Below, piece after piece: positions 8,982-17,569 of a DNA stretch of 64,000 nucleotides. The translations under genes were made by a program, and so were the position numbers. Position 1 is the first letter of the stretch, and each line of letters begins with the position of its first letter. The notes under the pieces are model-generated. The model was not told the DNA's origin. It saw only the letters and a list, made by a program, of their open reading frames with translations, and searched no databases. This DNA is from Teichococcus aestuarii (GTDB lineage Bacteria; Pseudomonadota; Alphaproteobacteria; Acetobacterales; Acetobacteraceae), in NCBI RefSeq assembly GCF_003116135.1, contig NZ_PDOA01000010.1, forward strand, positions 100,086 through 164,085. The letters run 5' to 3'.

Positions 8982-9533
8982 TCAATCCTTCGCGGACGCC
9001 TTGCCGCCGGACGCCTCCATGACGACACGGACCATCATCTCGACGGCCGCCGACCGGCTGCCCAGCCCGTTGTAACTGGCCAGCGTGTCCAGCCATCCGG
9101 CAGTCTCGGCGTCTATTCGGATGGTGCGGAAATCCTCTGCCCGGCGCACCTCGTCACGCAGCTTCGCCAGCAGCCGCGCCCGCGTGGCCACGGCGAACTT
9201 CTCGGTCACCAGCAAGTCGGGCGAGTGCGGATTCAGCACGTGCCGGGTCAGCCAATCCGCCTGCGCGGCGCCACGTGCTGCGCGCCACGCCGTGCGGCGC
9301 ACCGGGAATGAATCTGCGAGCGCGTTGTGCTCTTCGTCGGTCGCCTCGGGCGGGAAGGCCAGGATGGGTTCCGGCCCCCCAGCCTCCCGGTACTGCCCGA
9401 CGCGCCTCAGCACGCCCGGGTGCCGCATCGCCACGCCAGCTTTGGCCAGCCACGCGAAGCAATCGTCGCCGACCTCCTGCTGGAGCAGCATGGCGGCCAT
9501 CCTCTCACGCCTCGGCGTCGTGCGGCGGCCCAT
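8982..9533 (-). CDS. Ribbon-helix-helix-type protein, paralogue B of a tandem pair
   Basis: 183 residues, start at ATG 9533 preceded by AAAGGA. The C-terminal third resembles a ribbon-helix-helix DNA-binding unit: TIRIDAETAGWLDTLA is strand plus helix, then SRSAAVEMMVRVVME. The middle (DWLTRHVLNPHSPDLL, RARLLAKLRDE) matches the neighbouring gene residue by residue in many places, so the two arose by duplication. It lies 44 bases downstream of that paralogue on the same strand and probably shares its transcript. RHH proteins often repress their own promoters, and palindromes lie upstream of the pair. The RHH assignment is by eye. Confidence 0.65.
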   Translation of the reverse strand: MGRRTTPRRERMAAMLLQQEVGDDCFAWLAKAGVAMRHPGVLRRVGQYREAGGPEPILAFPPEATDEEHNALADSFPVRRTAWRAARGAAQADWLTRHVLNPHSPDLLVTEKFAVATRARLLAKLRDEVRRAEDFRTIRIDAETAGWLDTLASYNGLGSRSAAVEMMVRVVMEASGGKASAKD

Positions 9534-9577
9534 GGTGGTTGTCCTTTCCCCGACGGCGTGGCGGCGGGCAGCCCCGG

Positions 9578-10111
9578 TTACCCGGCGCCCGACCCATCCC
9601 GTTTTCCTTCTGATGACCTCAGGTGCGTGGTCGCGACCCGGGCCATCGCCTTCACCGTCTCCGAGCGGCTCGTGCACCCGAACAGCCTGCGGCCGATCTC
9701 GTCCAGCCCGAGGGCCGTCTCCTCGGAAACGCGGACCGTCAGGACAGGGCCACGGGCGATCCGCGCCCGGTCGCGGAGCTTGGCCAGCAGCCGGGCGCGC
9801 AGCGCTTTCGCCCGGTCCGGAGGAAGCAGGCAGTCAGGGGAAACCGGGTCCAGCACGTGGCGCAGCAGCCAATCGTCCTCGTGGCGCTGGCGCGACCGGA
9901 GAAATCTTTGCCTGGCGGCCTCGCCTATCGGCTCCGACCCGCCGCTGGCCGCGACGGGGCCGCGCGAGTACGCGTGCAGGACGCTCCTGAGAGCGTCCGA
10001 GTACAGCTTGGCGCCGTGCGCCCGCAGCCAGCCTTCGAGGTCGAACCCGAACTCGGACCGCAGCAGCCGCAGCAGTTCCTTGTCGCGTTCTGCTATCGGT
10101 GGCGTGCCCAT
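9578..10111 (-). CDS. Ribbon-helix-helix-type protein, paralogue A of a tandem pair
   Basis: 177 residues from ATG 10111 (MGTPPIAERDKELLRLL). It shares DWLLRHVLDPVSPDCLL, RARLLAKLRD and a C-terminal strand-helix-helix (VLTVRVSEETALGLDEIG, then SRSETVKAMARVATT) with the next gene. The N-terminal half is helical and unlike known RHH regulators, perhaps a sensing or multimerising part. The two palindromes at 10171-10223 lie 60-112 bases upstream of this start, where an autoregulatory operator would be. Longer in-frame starts run into the palindromes and were rejected. Confidence 0.65.
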   Translation of the reverse strand: MGTPPIAERDKELLRLLRSEFGFDLEGWLRAHGAKLYSDALRSVLHAYSRGPVAASGGSEPIGEAARQRFLRSRQRHEDDWLLRHVLDPVSPDCLLPPDRAKALRARLLAKLRDRARIARGPVLTVRVSEETALGLDEIGRRLFGCTSRSETVKAMARVATTHLRSSEGKRDGSGAG

Positions 10112-10170
10112 GCAGCGCCCAATCCTTGTTTCTCGGCGGACCTCGACGGTGCCAAGGGGCAACGCGAATA

Positions 10171-10186
10171 CCGTGGAACTCCACGG
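10171..10186. promoter_or_regulatory. Palindrome 1, probable operator of the RHH gene pair
   Basis: Arms CCGTGGA and TCCACGG flank a two-base centre AC, a perfect inverted repeat. It lies 60 bases upstream of the reverse-strand start at 10111. A near-identical site follows 38 bp away centre to centre. Confidence 0.55.
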
Positions 10187-10209
10187 CCAGCAAGCGCCGC
10201 CCCACAGGG

Positions 10210-10223
10210 CGTGGAGCTCCACG
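10210..10223. promoter_or_regulatory. Palindrome 2, probable operator of the RHH gene pair
   Basis: CGTGGAGCTCCACG is a perfect 14-base palindrome and differs from palindrome 1 only at the centre. The pairing of two sites suits a dimeric ribbon-helix-helix repressor; binding is inferred. Confidence 0.55.
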
Positions 10224-10351
10224 GTAAATGCGCAGGGTCAATCGGCCACCGGCGCCGCCGCGTCGGCGTCACTGCGTCCAGGGAAGCCATTCCGGCGCGA
10301 TCCGTAGTGAAGTTCCGCGCGATCCGTAGGGGAAGAGCCCCGTAACCGACT

Positions 10352-10369
10352 GATTCCGCGAGCGGAATC
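10352..10369. repeat. Palindrome of unknown role
   Basis: Arms GATTCCGC and GCGGAATC are separated by GA. It has no obvious partner gene and could be an operator for either flanking unit. Confidence 0.4.
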
Positions 10370-10685
10370 GGCTCCGAATCTTGAATAGATTCCAGGGGGA
10401 CCGCGCGCCGCCGGTTCGGCATGCCTTAGTCGGCCAGCGACGAGGTGCGGCGGCAGGCCGAGAAACAGGGTTGACCGCTCTGGGTTCCGCGCACGTCGTT
10501 GGCTGCGCGGAGGCTCCCATCCGGCTTCCGCCAGGCGCGGGCAGGACGGCTGGCAGCCCGCCAGGGCTTCGCTGATGCGCCGTACGCCCGCCATCAACTG
10601 GCATCAAATGCCCCTCCCCCGACGGGGAGAGTTCACGGAACTGAAACAGACAGCTTCTTGGCGAGATGATACGACGTTTCCACAA

Positions 10686-10707
10686 ATATCGAACCGACGT
10701 TCGATAT
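10686..10707. promoter_or_regulatory. ArsR-type operator of the first ars operon
   Basis: Nine-base perfect arms ATATCGAAC and GTTCGATAT surround CGAC, 23 bases before the PstS-like start codon. A shorter version with the same outer halves (ATATCG and CGATAT) sits directly before the second arsR at 40512. An ArsR repressor released by arsenite is the natural binder; that is inference from the shared motif and context. Confidence 0.65.
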
Positions 10708-10730
10708 GCGCGAAGCAGGAGTTCACGGCG

Positions 10731-11855
10731 ATGTCGTCGAAGCCGACGTCCGGCGCCACAGCGGCCGGGACCACGAAGCCAAACCGGGCAGGGGCCTTGG
10801 TGCCGCGGGCGGGTAGGCTGCTCGCGCTGGCGGGGACCGCGGCGGCTTTCCTCGGGGTGGCCGCGCCCGCGCAGGCCGAGACCCGAGAGGTCACCCAGGT
10901 CACCGGCAGCTCCACGGTGGCCCCGTTCAGCCGGGCCGTCGCCGAGGCGGTCGGTAAGGCAGCGGGCGGGGAGCGGGTCCGGGTGGCCAGCACCGGCACG
11001 GTGCACGGCTTCGCCCAGTTCTGCCGCAGCAACGGCCTCGGCAACCCGGACGTGCAGGACGCCTCGCGCCGCATCAACGCGGGCGAGTTCGCCCTGTGCG
11101 TGCGGAACGGCGTCAACGAGATCATGGAGATCCCCATCGGCTACGACGGCATCGTCGTCGCCCACCGGAAGGGCCTCGCCTCGCCGAACTTCACGCTGGC
11201 TCAGCTCTGGCTCGGCGTTGCCAAGCAGGTGCCGCGGGACGGGCGGCTCGTGCCGAACCCCTACACCTCGTGGCGCCAGATCTCGCCGGAGCTGCCGGAC
11301 TGGCCGATCCGCGTCATCGGCCCGCCGCCGACCTCGGGCACGCGCGACAGCTTCACCGAACTGGCGATGATCCCCGCGTGCCGCACGGCACCGGAGGTCC
11401 AGGCCATCGAGGAAGCCGCCGAGCGGACCCGGGTCTGCTCCACGGTGCGCGAGGACGGCCGCTGGACCGACGCCGGTGAGGACGATCATGCCATCGTGGC
11501 CAAAATCGCGAACGGCGCCGACGGCACCCTGGGCATCTTCGGGTTCAGCTTCCTGGAGGCCGCCCGCGACCGCATCGAGGGTTCGATGGTCGGCGGGGTC
11601 GACGACACGGTGGAGACCATCGCCTCTGGCCAGTACCCGCTCTCCCGCCCGCTGTTCCTGTACGTGAAGCGGCCGAACATCGACCGCGTGCCCGGCCTCA
11701 AGGAATTCCTCGCCGAGTACGCCTCTGATCACGCCCTGGGCCGGGAAGGCTACCTGGCCCGCATCGGGCTCGTGCCGTTACCGGCGGAGCGGCTCCGCGC
11801 CATCCAGGACGCGGTGCGCAACCGCGTCATCATGGACCGGCGCCCGGCGGGCTAA
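10731..11855 (+). CDS. PstS-like periplasmic phosphate/arsenate-binding protein
   Basis: 374 residues from ATG 10731, with AGGAG upstream. The N-terminus is a long signal sequence (GRLLALAGTAAAFLGVAAPAQA). Ligand-site motifs of PstS are present: TGSSTVAPFS near residue 60 and PPTSGTRDSF near 205. There is no pstCAB transporter nearby, and it is the first gene of an arsenic operon behind an ArsR-type operator. It may therefore bind oxyanions for sensing or sequestration, or serve a distant Pst transporter. PstS-type genes are known next to arsenite-oxidase loci, but the precise role here is inference. Confidence 0.8.
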   Translation: MSSKPTSGATAAGTTKPNRAGALVPRAGRLLALAGTAAAFLGVAAPAQAETREVTQVTGSSTVAPFSRAVAEAVGKAAGGERVRVASTGTVHGFAQFCRSNGLGNPDVQDASRRINAGEFALCVRNGVNEIMEIPIGYDGIVVAHRKGLASPNFTLAQLWLGVAKQVPRDGRLVPNPYTSWRQISPELPDWPIRVIGPPPTSGTRDSFTELAMIPACRTAPEVQAIEEAAERTRVCSTVREDGRWTDAGEDDHAIVAKIANGADGTLGIFGFSFLEAARDRIEGSMVGGVDDTVETIASGQYPLSRPLFLYVKRPNIDRVPGLKEFLAEYASDHALGREGYLARIGLVPLPAERLRAIQDAVRNRVIMDRRPAG

Positions 11856-11992
11856 GGGCGATGCGCGGCCGTGACCCCCGAGACCTCGACCCGCCTGCCG
11901 CTGGTCGGCGCCCGTCGGCCGCCGGTGGCGGTGGCTGCGCCGGGCCGCGGCCCGCGGGGGACACGGCCGCGCCGTTCGACTATGGCGACAGC

Positions 11993-12853
11993 ATGGAAGC
12001 CACCGAAGCCGCGTCCGTGTTCTCCGCCCTCGGCCAGGGTTCCCGCCTCGACCTGCTCCGCACCCTGCTGGACGCCGGGCCGGACGGGTTGCCAGCGGGC
12101 GTCCTGGCGGAGCGGCTCGGCATCGTCCCGTCCACGCTGTCCTTCCACCTCAGGGGCCTGGAGCAGGTCGGGCTGATCCGCTCCACGCGGCAGGGGCGCA
12201 GCCTCATCTACGCCGCCCAGATCGACCGGCTGCGGCACGTCGTCACCTTCCTGACCGAGACCTGCTGCGGTGGCCGCCCGGAACTGTGCGGCAGCCTGAC
12301 TCCGGCACCGGCGGCAGCACCCCTGCGGGACGGCCCCATGGTCGCCGCCTTCAACGTGCTGTTCCTGTGCACCCGGAACTCGGCCCGCTCGGTCATGGCC
12401 GAGGCCATCCTGAACAAGCTCGGCGGCGGCCGCTTCCGCGCCTACTCGGCGGGCTCCGATCCGGCGGCGCGGCCAATGGCGGAAGTCCTGCGCAAGCTGG
12501 AGAGCCTCGGCCACGACGTCTCCGCGGTGCGCAGCAAGTCCTACCGCGAGTTCCAGGGGCCGGACGCGCCGAGGATGGATTTCGTCATCACCCTCTGCGA
12601 CGAGCTCCAGGGCCAGCACTGCCCCGACTTCGGCGGGCAGGCCATCACGGCGTCATGGCCGCTGCCCGGCCCCGGCCGCTACGAGGCCGGGTCTCCGGAC
12701 CGCCAGCTGATGGTCAACGAGCTCTACGCCAGCCTGCACCGTCGCCTCGGCATCCTCACCAATCTCAAGGTGGACGCGCTCGACCGGCTGTCCCTGCGCC
12801 ACCGCGTGGACGACCTCGGCGAATCCCCTCTCACCGTCGCAAGGGAGCGCTGA
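11993..12853 (+). CDS. arsC: ArsR-ArsC fusion: arsenic repressor joined to arsenate reductase
   Basis: 286 residues. Residues 1-95 are an ArsR winged helix ([31 protein letters not shown]), with a CC pair in ETCCGG that is a likely As(III) site. From about residue 120 comes a low-molecular-weight-phosphatase-type arsenate reductase: the CTRNSAR loop matches C-x5-R, and two more Cys in [10 protein letters not shown] fit the thioredoxin-coupled ArsC relay. The frame is open further 5', but [14 protein letters not shown] is the natural ArsR start. It is followed after one base by the GAPDH gene. The fusion would tie expression control to the reductase; both domains look intact. Confidence 0.85.
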   Translation: MEATEAASVFSALGQGSRLDLLRTLLDAGPDGLPAGVLAERLGIVPSTLSFHLRGLEQVGLIRSTRQGRSLIYAAQIDRLRHVVTFLTETCCGGRPELCGSLTPAPAAAPLRDGPMVAAFNVLFLCTRNSARSVMAEAILNKLGGGRFRAYSAGSDPAARPMAEVLRKLESLGHDVSAVRSKSYREFQGPDAPRMDFVITLCDELQGQHCPDFGGQAITASWPLPGPGRYEAGSPDRQLMVNELYASLHRRLGILTNLKVDALDRLSLRHRVDDLGESPLTVARER

Positions 12854-12854
12854 C

Positions 12855-13904
12855 ATGCGCGTCGGCATCAACGGCATGGGCCGCATCGGCCGTCTGGCCT
12901 TCCGTGCCGCCATGGGCGGCGTCCACCGCGAGACGGACGACCCCCGCGCGGGCAACCGGCTGGACGTCGTCCACGTCAACGAGCTGAAGGGCGGCGTCGA
13001 GGCGACGGCGCACCTGCTGGAGTTCGACACCATCCACGGCCGCTGGCGCGAGCGGATCGCGGCGGAGGGCGGCGAGGCGTTGCGCCTCGGCGACCGGCGC
13101 GTCGGCTTCAGCGCCGCGGCGGCGCCGGGCGACCTCCCCTGGGGAGACCTCGGCTGCGATGTCGTCCTGGAGTGCACTGGCAAGTTCCTGAAGCAGGAGC
13201 AGCTCCAGCAGTACTTCGACCGCGGCGTGAAGCGCGTCATCGTGGCGGCGCCGGTGAAGGACCCGGCCGCGGCGGCCCTGAACATCGTGGTGGGCGTCAA
13301 CGACCACGAGTACGACCCGGCCCGGCACCGGCTTCTGACGGCGGCGTCCTGCACGACGAACTGCCTGGCGCCGGTGGTGAAGGTCGTCCACGAGGCCATC
13401 GGCATCCGCCACGGCCAGATCACCACCATCCACGACCCGACGAACACCAACGTCGTGGTGGACGCCCCCCACAAGGATCTGCGGCGCGCCCGGTCGGCCA
13501 TGCTGTCCCTGCAGCCGACGACCACCGGCAGCGCCACCGCCATCGCGCTCATCTACCCGGAACTCCAGGGCCGCCTGAACGGCCACGCCGTCCGGGCGCC
13601 GGTGCTGAACGCCTCGCTGACGGACGCCGTCTTCGAGCTGCGGCGGGAGACCACGGCGGAGGAGGTGAACGCCCTGTTCCGCGACGCCGCCGCCGGGCCG
13701 CTGGCGGGCATCCTCGGCTACGAGGAGCGCCCGCTGGTCTCCGCCGACTACGCCAACGACACCCGCAGCGCCATCGTCGACGCGCCCAGCACGCTGGTGA
13801 CCGACGGCACCATGCTCAAGGTCTACGCCTGGTACGACAACGAGATGGGCTACGCCTGCCGGATGGTCGACCTCGCCTGCATCGTCGGGGAGCGCGGCGT
13901 CTGA
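12855..13904 (+). CDS. Arsenic-linked glyceraldehyde-3-phosphate dehydrogenase
   Basis: 349 residues with the GAPDH fold: [10 protein letters not shown] nucleotide motif at the N-terminus and [11 protein letters not shown] with the catalytic Cys. Its stop overlaps the start of arsJ. In the known GAPDH-ArsJ pathway this enzyme couples arsenate to glyceraldehyde 3-phosphate, making unstable 1-arseno-3-phosphoglycerate, which ArsJ exports. Context, rather than sequence, separates it from glycolytic Gap. Confidence 0.88.
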   Translation: MRVGINGMGRIGRLAFRAAMGGVHRETDDPRAGNRLDVVHVNELKGGVEATAHLLEFDTIHGRWRERIAAEGGEALRLGDRRVGFSAAAAPGDLPWGDLGCDVVLECTGKFLKQEQLQQYFDRGVKRVIVAAPVKDPAAAALNIVVGVNDHEYDPARHRLLTAASCTTNCLAPVVKVVHEAIGIRHGQITTIHDPTNTNVVVDAPHKDLRRARSAMLSLQPTTTGSATAIALIYPELQGRLNGHAVRAPVLNASLTDAVFELRRETTAEEVNALFRDAAAGPLAGILGYEERPLVSADYANDTRSAIVDAPSTLVTDGTMLKVYAWYDNEMGYACRMVDLACIVGERGV

Positions 13905-15130
13905 TGTCGGCCGTCCGCAACTACATCATCGTGACCGGCGCCTACTGGGGCTTCACGCTCACCGATGGGGCGTTGCGGATGCTGGTGCTGCTGCACTTCT
14001 ACCAGCTCGGCTACACCCCCTTCACACTGGCCTTCCTGTTCCTGCTCTACGAGGCGGCGGGCATCTTCGCCAACCTCGGGGGCGGGTGGCTGGCCGCGAA
14101 GTTCGGCATCCCGCGGATGCTGGCCATTGGCCTGACGCTGCAGATCGGCGGCCTGCTGATGCTGTCGGCGCTCGACCCGGCCTGGAGCGCCGCGGCATCT
14201 GTGGCTTGGGTCGTTTGCGCCCAGGGCATCTCCGGCGTGGCCAAGGACCTGACCAAGACGGCCTCGAAGTCGGCCATCAAGGCGTCCTCGCAGCAGGGCG
14301 CCGGTCAGTTGTTCCGCTGGGTCGCCTGGTTCACCGGCTCCAAGAACGCCATGAAGGGCTTCGGCTTCTTCCTTGGGGGCTTCCTGCTCCAGGCCGCGGG
14401 CTTCCGTCCGGCGCTCTGGGCGCTGGTGGCGTTGCTGGTGGTGGCCCTGGTGGGCGTGCTGCTGTCGCTCCCCCGGGAGCTGGGCAGGGCCAAGGCGTCC
14501 AGGAGCTTCAGGGAACTCTTCGCCAAGAACCGCGGCGTCAACCTGCTCGCGGCTGCCCGCGTCTTCATGTTCGGCTCCCGCGACGTCTGGTTCGTCGTGG
14601 GCCTGCCGGTGTTCCTGTATGGCCAGGGCTGGAACTACGTCGGCGTCTCGACCTTCCTGGCCGCCTGGACGATCGGCTACGGCGGCGTGCAGGGCCTGGC
14701 GCCGCAGGTGGTCCGCCGCAGCCCGGACGGGCTATCCCGCGAGGTGCCGGAGGCGCGGCTCTGGGGGACGGCGCTCGCGGCCATCCCCGTCGTGCTCGGC
14801 ATCGTGCTGGCGACGGGCGCGGTCGGGCGCCCCGACCTCGTGGTGGTCGCCGGATTGGCCATCTTCGGCTTCGCCTTCGCTGTGAATTCCTCACTGCACT
14901 CCTACCTGATCCTGGCTTACGCCGGGTCCGAGAAGGCCGCCGAGGACGTCGGCTTCTACTACGCTGCCAACGCGGCCGGACGGCTGGGCGGGATCCTGCT
15001 GTCGGGCGTGCTGACGCAGTACGCCGGTCTGGAAGGATGCCTCTGGGGGTCGGCCGCGATGCTCGCCGCCTGCGCCCTCCTGACCTTCCTGCTCCCCAAG
15101 AGCCTCGTGGCACGTCACGCCCCCGTCTGA
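13904..15130 (+). CDS. arsJ: ArsJ, organoarsenical (1-arseno-3-phosphoglycerate) efflux permease
   Basis: 408 residues, major-facilitator type with about 11-12 hydrophobic segments. The start ATG at 13904 overlaps the GAPDH stop (TGATG), so the two are translationally coupled. Characteristic stretches are NYIIVTGAYWGFTLTDGALRML and SGVAKDLTKTASKSAIK. It works in the inner membrane with the GAPDH to clear arsenate without reducing it. Confidence 0.9.
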   Translation: MSAVRNYIIVTGAYWGFTLTDGALRMLVLLHFYQLGYTPFTLAFLFLLYEAAGIFANLGGGWLAAKFGIPRMLAIGLTLQIGGLLMLSALDPAWSAAASVAWVVCAQGISGVAKDLTKTASKSAIKASSQQGAGQLFRWVAWFTGSKNAMKGFGFFLGGFLLQAAGFRPALWALVALLVVALVGVLLSLPRELGRAKASRSFRELFAKNRGVNLLAAARVFMFGSRDVWFVVGLPVFLYGQGWNYVGVSTFLAAWTIGYGGVQGLAPQVVRRSPDGLSREVPEARLWGTALAAIPVVLGIVLATGAVGRPDLVVVAGLAIFGFAFAVNSSLHSYLILAYAGSEKAAEDVGFYYAANAAGRLGGILLSGVLTQYAGLEGCLWGSAAMLAACALLTFLLPKSLVARHAPV

Positions 15131-15227
15131 CGCCCCGCTCGCAAAGCACGTGACAATCCGGCGAAAGGAGCGCCGAATGCAGGGCTGCAGGTAGAACCCG
15201 TAAGTGGGTCGCCTGGGGGTGGAACGA

Positions 15228-16091
15228 ATGGCTCCAGCGTGCCCCGCAGGCCGAAGGGCCGTCCTGGCCGCCGTGGCCCTGGCCGGGCCGCGCAGGGCCC
15301 GTGCGACCTCTCTGGCCCCGGTCCGCTTCGGCCTCACCCCAGTCTTCCTCGAATCCGACCTTGCCCTGCTGCGGGCGCTGTCCAGCCAGATGGCGGCGGC
15401 GCTCGGTACCCCTGTTGAGCTCGTGAAGCGCCGGACCTACCAGGAGGTTGTCGCGCTCCTTCTCACGGGGCAGCTCGACGCCGCCTGGATCTGCGGCTTC
15501 CCCTACGTGCGGCACGCCGACAGGCTGTCGGTTCTCGCCGTGCCGGTGCACCGCGGGCGCCCACTCTACCAGTCCTACCTCATCGCGGACCCCAGCCTGC
15601 GGGCGAGGTCGCTCGCGGACCTCCGGGGCCGCAGCCACGCCTTCTCCGACCCGGACAGCAACTCCGGGTGCCTGACAACCCGTTGGCTCCTCGCGGGCGA
15701 GCACCAGTCCCCGGCGACGTTTTTTGGCGCCACCTTCTTCGCCTACGGCCACCGGAACGTGGTCCGGGCCGTGAGCAGCGGCCTGGCGGAAAGCGGGTCC
15801 GTCGACGGCTACGTCTGGGAGACCATGGCCGAGACGGAGCCTGGGCTCACCTCGACGACTGACGTTGTCGCCCGCTCCGCATGGCAGGGCTTCCCGCCGG
15901 TCTGCTGCCTCACCGTGTCGCGGCAGGGCGCCGCGGCTCGCGGCATCGAGGCGGCCCTGCTGGCGATGGCGGGTTCCCCGGCGGGCACCGAGATCCTCCG
16001 CGCGCTCCGCCTGGACGGCTTCATGCCCGGGAGCCCCGGCCTCTACGACGGCATCCGCGCGATGTCCCAAGACCTGGAGAGCCGGGCATGA
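15228..16091 (+). CDS. aioX: AioX, periplasmic arsenite-binding sensor protein
   Basis: 287 residues of the PhnD-like binding-protein fold. ATG 15228 follows GGTGGA, giving a signal region RRAVLAAVALAGPRRARA; a GTG at 15204 is an alternative. The motif WICGFPY contains the Cys position associated with As(III) binding in studied AioX proteins. It overlaps aioS by ATGA, in the usual aioX-S-R order. It presents arsenite to the sensor kinase. Confidence 0.88.
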   Translation: MAPACPAGRRAVLAAVALAGPRRARATSLAPVRFGLTPVFLESDLALLRALSSQMAAALGTPVELVKRRTYQEVVALLLTGQLDAAWICGFPYVRHADRLSVLAVPVHRGRPLYQSYLIADPSLRARSLADLRGRSHAFSDPDSNSGCLTTRWLLAGEHQSPATFFGATFFAYGHRNVVRAVSSGLAESGSVDGYVWETMAETEPGLTSTTDVVARSAWQGFPPVCCLTVSRQGAAARGIEAALLAMAGSPAGTEILRALRLDGFMPGSPGLYDGIRAMSQDLESRA

Positions 16092-17569
16092 GGCGTGCGG
16101 GACCGCGGCGGCTCCGGGCTCAGCTGGACCCACGACGTTGGCCGCTGCTGCTCACCGTTCCCTTGACGGTGGCGGCATTGGTGGCTGGCGTGGCCACCGT
16201 CACCGGGCAGGCGGTGCTGGCGCGTATGGAGGCGGACCAGGGGCGCCACCTGGCGGCCCTGGGGGCGGCCTTCCTCGACGGGCTGGCGACAGCTGTCCAG
16301 CCAGCCGCCGTGCGGGCCGACGTCTGGGAGGCGTTCGACGCCCTGGACCGTGCCAGCGGGCAGTACGAAGCCCTCCGGCCCACCCTGTCGGTTGTGGTCC
16401 TGCCAGACGGCTCGGTCCTGGCATCCTCGAGCCCGCGGGTGCTGCGTACCGGCGCCGCGCTGCCGCGGTCTCTGTCTGGCCCGGCTGACCAGGCCATCGC
16501 CTCGGGGTCGCCCGCCATCGACGAGCGGGCCGGGCGGGCTGTCGTGGCGCGGGTCCTGCTGGAAGGTGGCGTGCCGGTCGGTCGGCTGGTGGCCAAGGCC
16601 GACATCGGTGCGCTGCTGGCGGAGCGGGACGCGGTGGTCAGGGCGCTGGTCCTGGCGAACATCGGCATCGCGGCGCTGTTCGCCGCCGCAGGCGCGCTAC
16701 TGGTCCGGCGCATCCTCCTGCCGACCGAGCGGCTCCGCCATCGGCTCCTCGAGGCCGCCCAGGGGAGGCGCCCCGAGCCCCTGGATGCGCAGGCGGGCTC
16801 CGGCCCTGAGCATCTGGCCCTGGTGAACGCGTGGAACGGCGCCGTGGCCGCCATCGCGGAGCGGGACCTCATGGCCGGGCGGCTGGCCCGGGAGGAGGGC
16901 CGCGCCCAGCTTGGGCGCCTGACGGCGGCCATGGCCCACGAGGTGAACAACCCGCTCGGCGGCCTGATGACGGCGGTGGACACCCTCTCCGAGTACGGCG
17001 ACAGGCGCGACATCCGCGAGGAGGCCGTCGGCCTGCTCAGGCGGGGCCTGGACGACATACGCAAGGTGGTCCGCGCAGGGCTGTCATCCTGGAAGACGGG
17101 GCCGGGCGAGGCACCACTCGCGGCTCAGGACTTCGAGGACCTGCGGCTGCTCATCCGCCACGAGGTGTCACGCCGTGGCCTGACCCTCGACTGGCGCAAC
17201 GACCTGCCGGACGGCGTGCGCGTCGACCGGACGCTGGCCCGGCAGATCGCGCTGAACCTGCTCCTCAACGCGGCCGCCGCCTCGCCGCCGCAAGGCGTCC
17301 TCGGCTTCCGCGCGCAGGGACTCAGCCAGGGCGGCGCGGTCATCGAGGTGGGCGATGTCGGCACCGGCCTACCCGCCGAAGCCGAAAGCCTCCTCGCGGA
17401 CCCGGACGGCCCACCACCTTCTGGTGGCGGGCTCGGCCTCTGGACCGCCGCCCGGCTGGCGCGCAGCCAGGGGGGACGGATCACGCGCGAGCCGACACCG
17501 CGGGGAACGCGGCTGGTCGCCGAGCTGCCGGTCCCCTCCCACGCCAAGGAGGTCGCCCATGCCAGCTGA
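16088..17569 (+). CDS. aioS: AioS, arsenite-responsive sensor histidine kinase
   Basis: 493 residues. A first membrane helix lies near residues 20-45 (LLLTVPLTVAALVAGVATVTG), a periplasmic domain follows and a second helix lies near 180-200. The dimerisation/phospho-acceptor motif is AMAHEVNNPLGG and the ATPase domain ends with GGGLGLWTAARLA. The start overlaps the aioX stop (ATGA) and the end overlaps aioR by 11 bases, so the three are one translational unit. Confidence 0.88.
   Translation: MRRAGPRRLRAQLDPRRWPLLLTVPLTVAALVAGVATVTGQAVLARMEADQGRHLAALGAAFLDGLATAVQPAAVRADVWEAFDALDRASGQYEALRPTLSVVVLPDGSVLASSSPRVLRTGAALPRSLSGPADQAIASGSPAIDERAGRAVVARVLLEGGVPVGRLVAKADIGALLAERDAVVRALVLANIGIAALFAAAGALLVRRILLPTERLRHRLLEAAQGRRPEPLDAQAGSGPEHLALVNAWNGAVAAIAERDLMAGRLAREEGRAQLGRLTAAMAHEVNNPLGGLMTAVDTLSEYGDRRDIREEAVGLLRRGLDDIRKVVRAGLSSWKTGPGEAPLAAQDFEDLRLLIRHEVSRRGLTLDWRNDLPDGVRVDRTLARQIALNLLLNAAAASPPQGVLGFRAQGLSQGGAVIEVGDVGTGLPAEAESLLADPDGPPPSGGGLGLWTAARLARSQGGRITREPTPRGTRLVAELPVPSHAKEVAHAS

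Larger units (their letters stand above)
10112..10730. other. Intergenic region with operators
   Basis: A 619-base stretch without a convincing gene. It holds two CGTGGA-type palindromes near 10171-10223, a third palindrome at 10352-10369 and an ArsR-type operator at 10686-10707. The open frames in it look like high-GC noise. Confidence 0.7.

Noticed and set aside
14565..16133. 522-codon reverse frame over arsJ and aioX
   Set aside because: Low-complexity Arg/Pro composition, opposite two well-supported genes.
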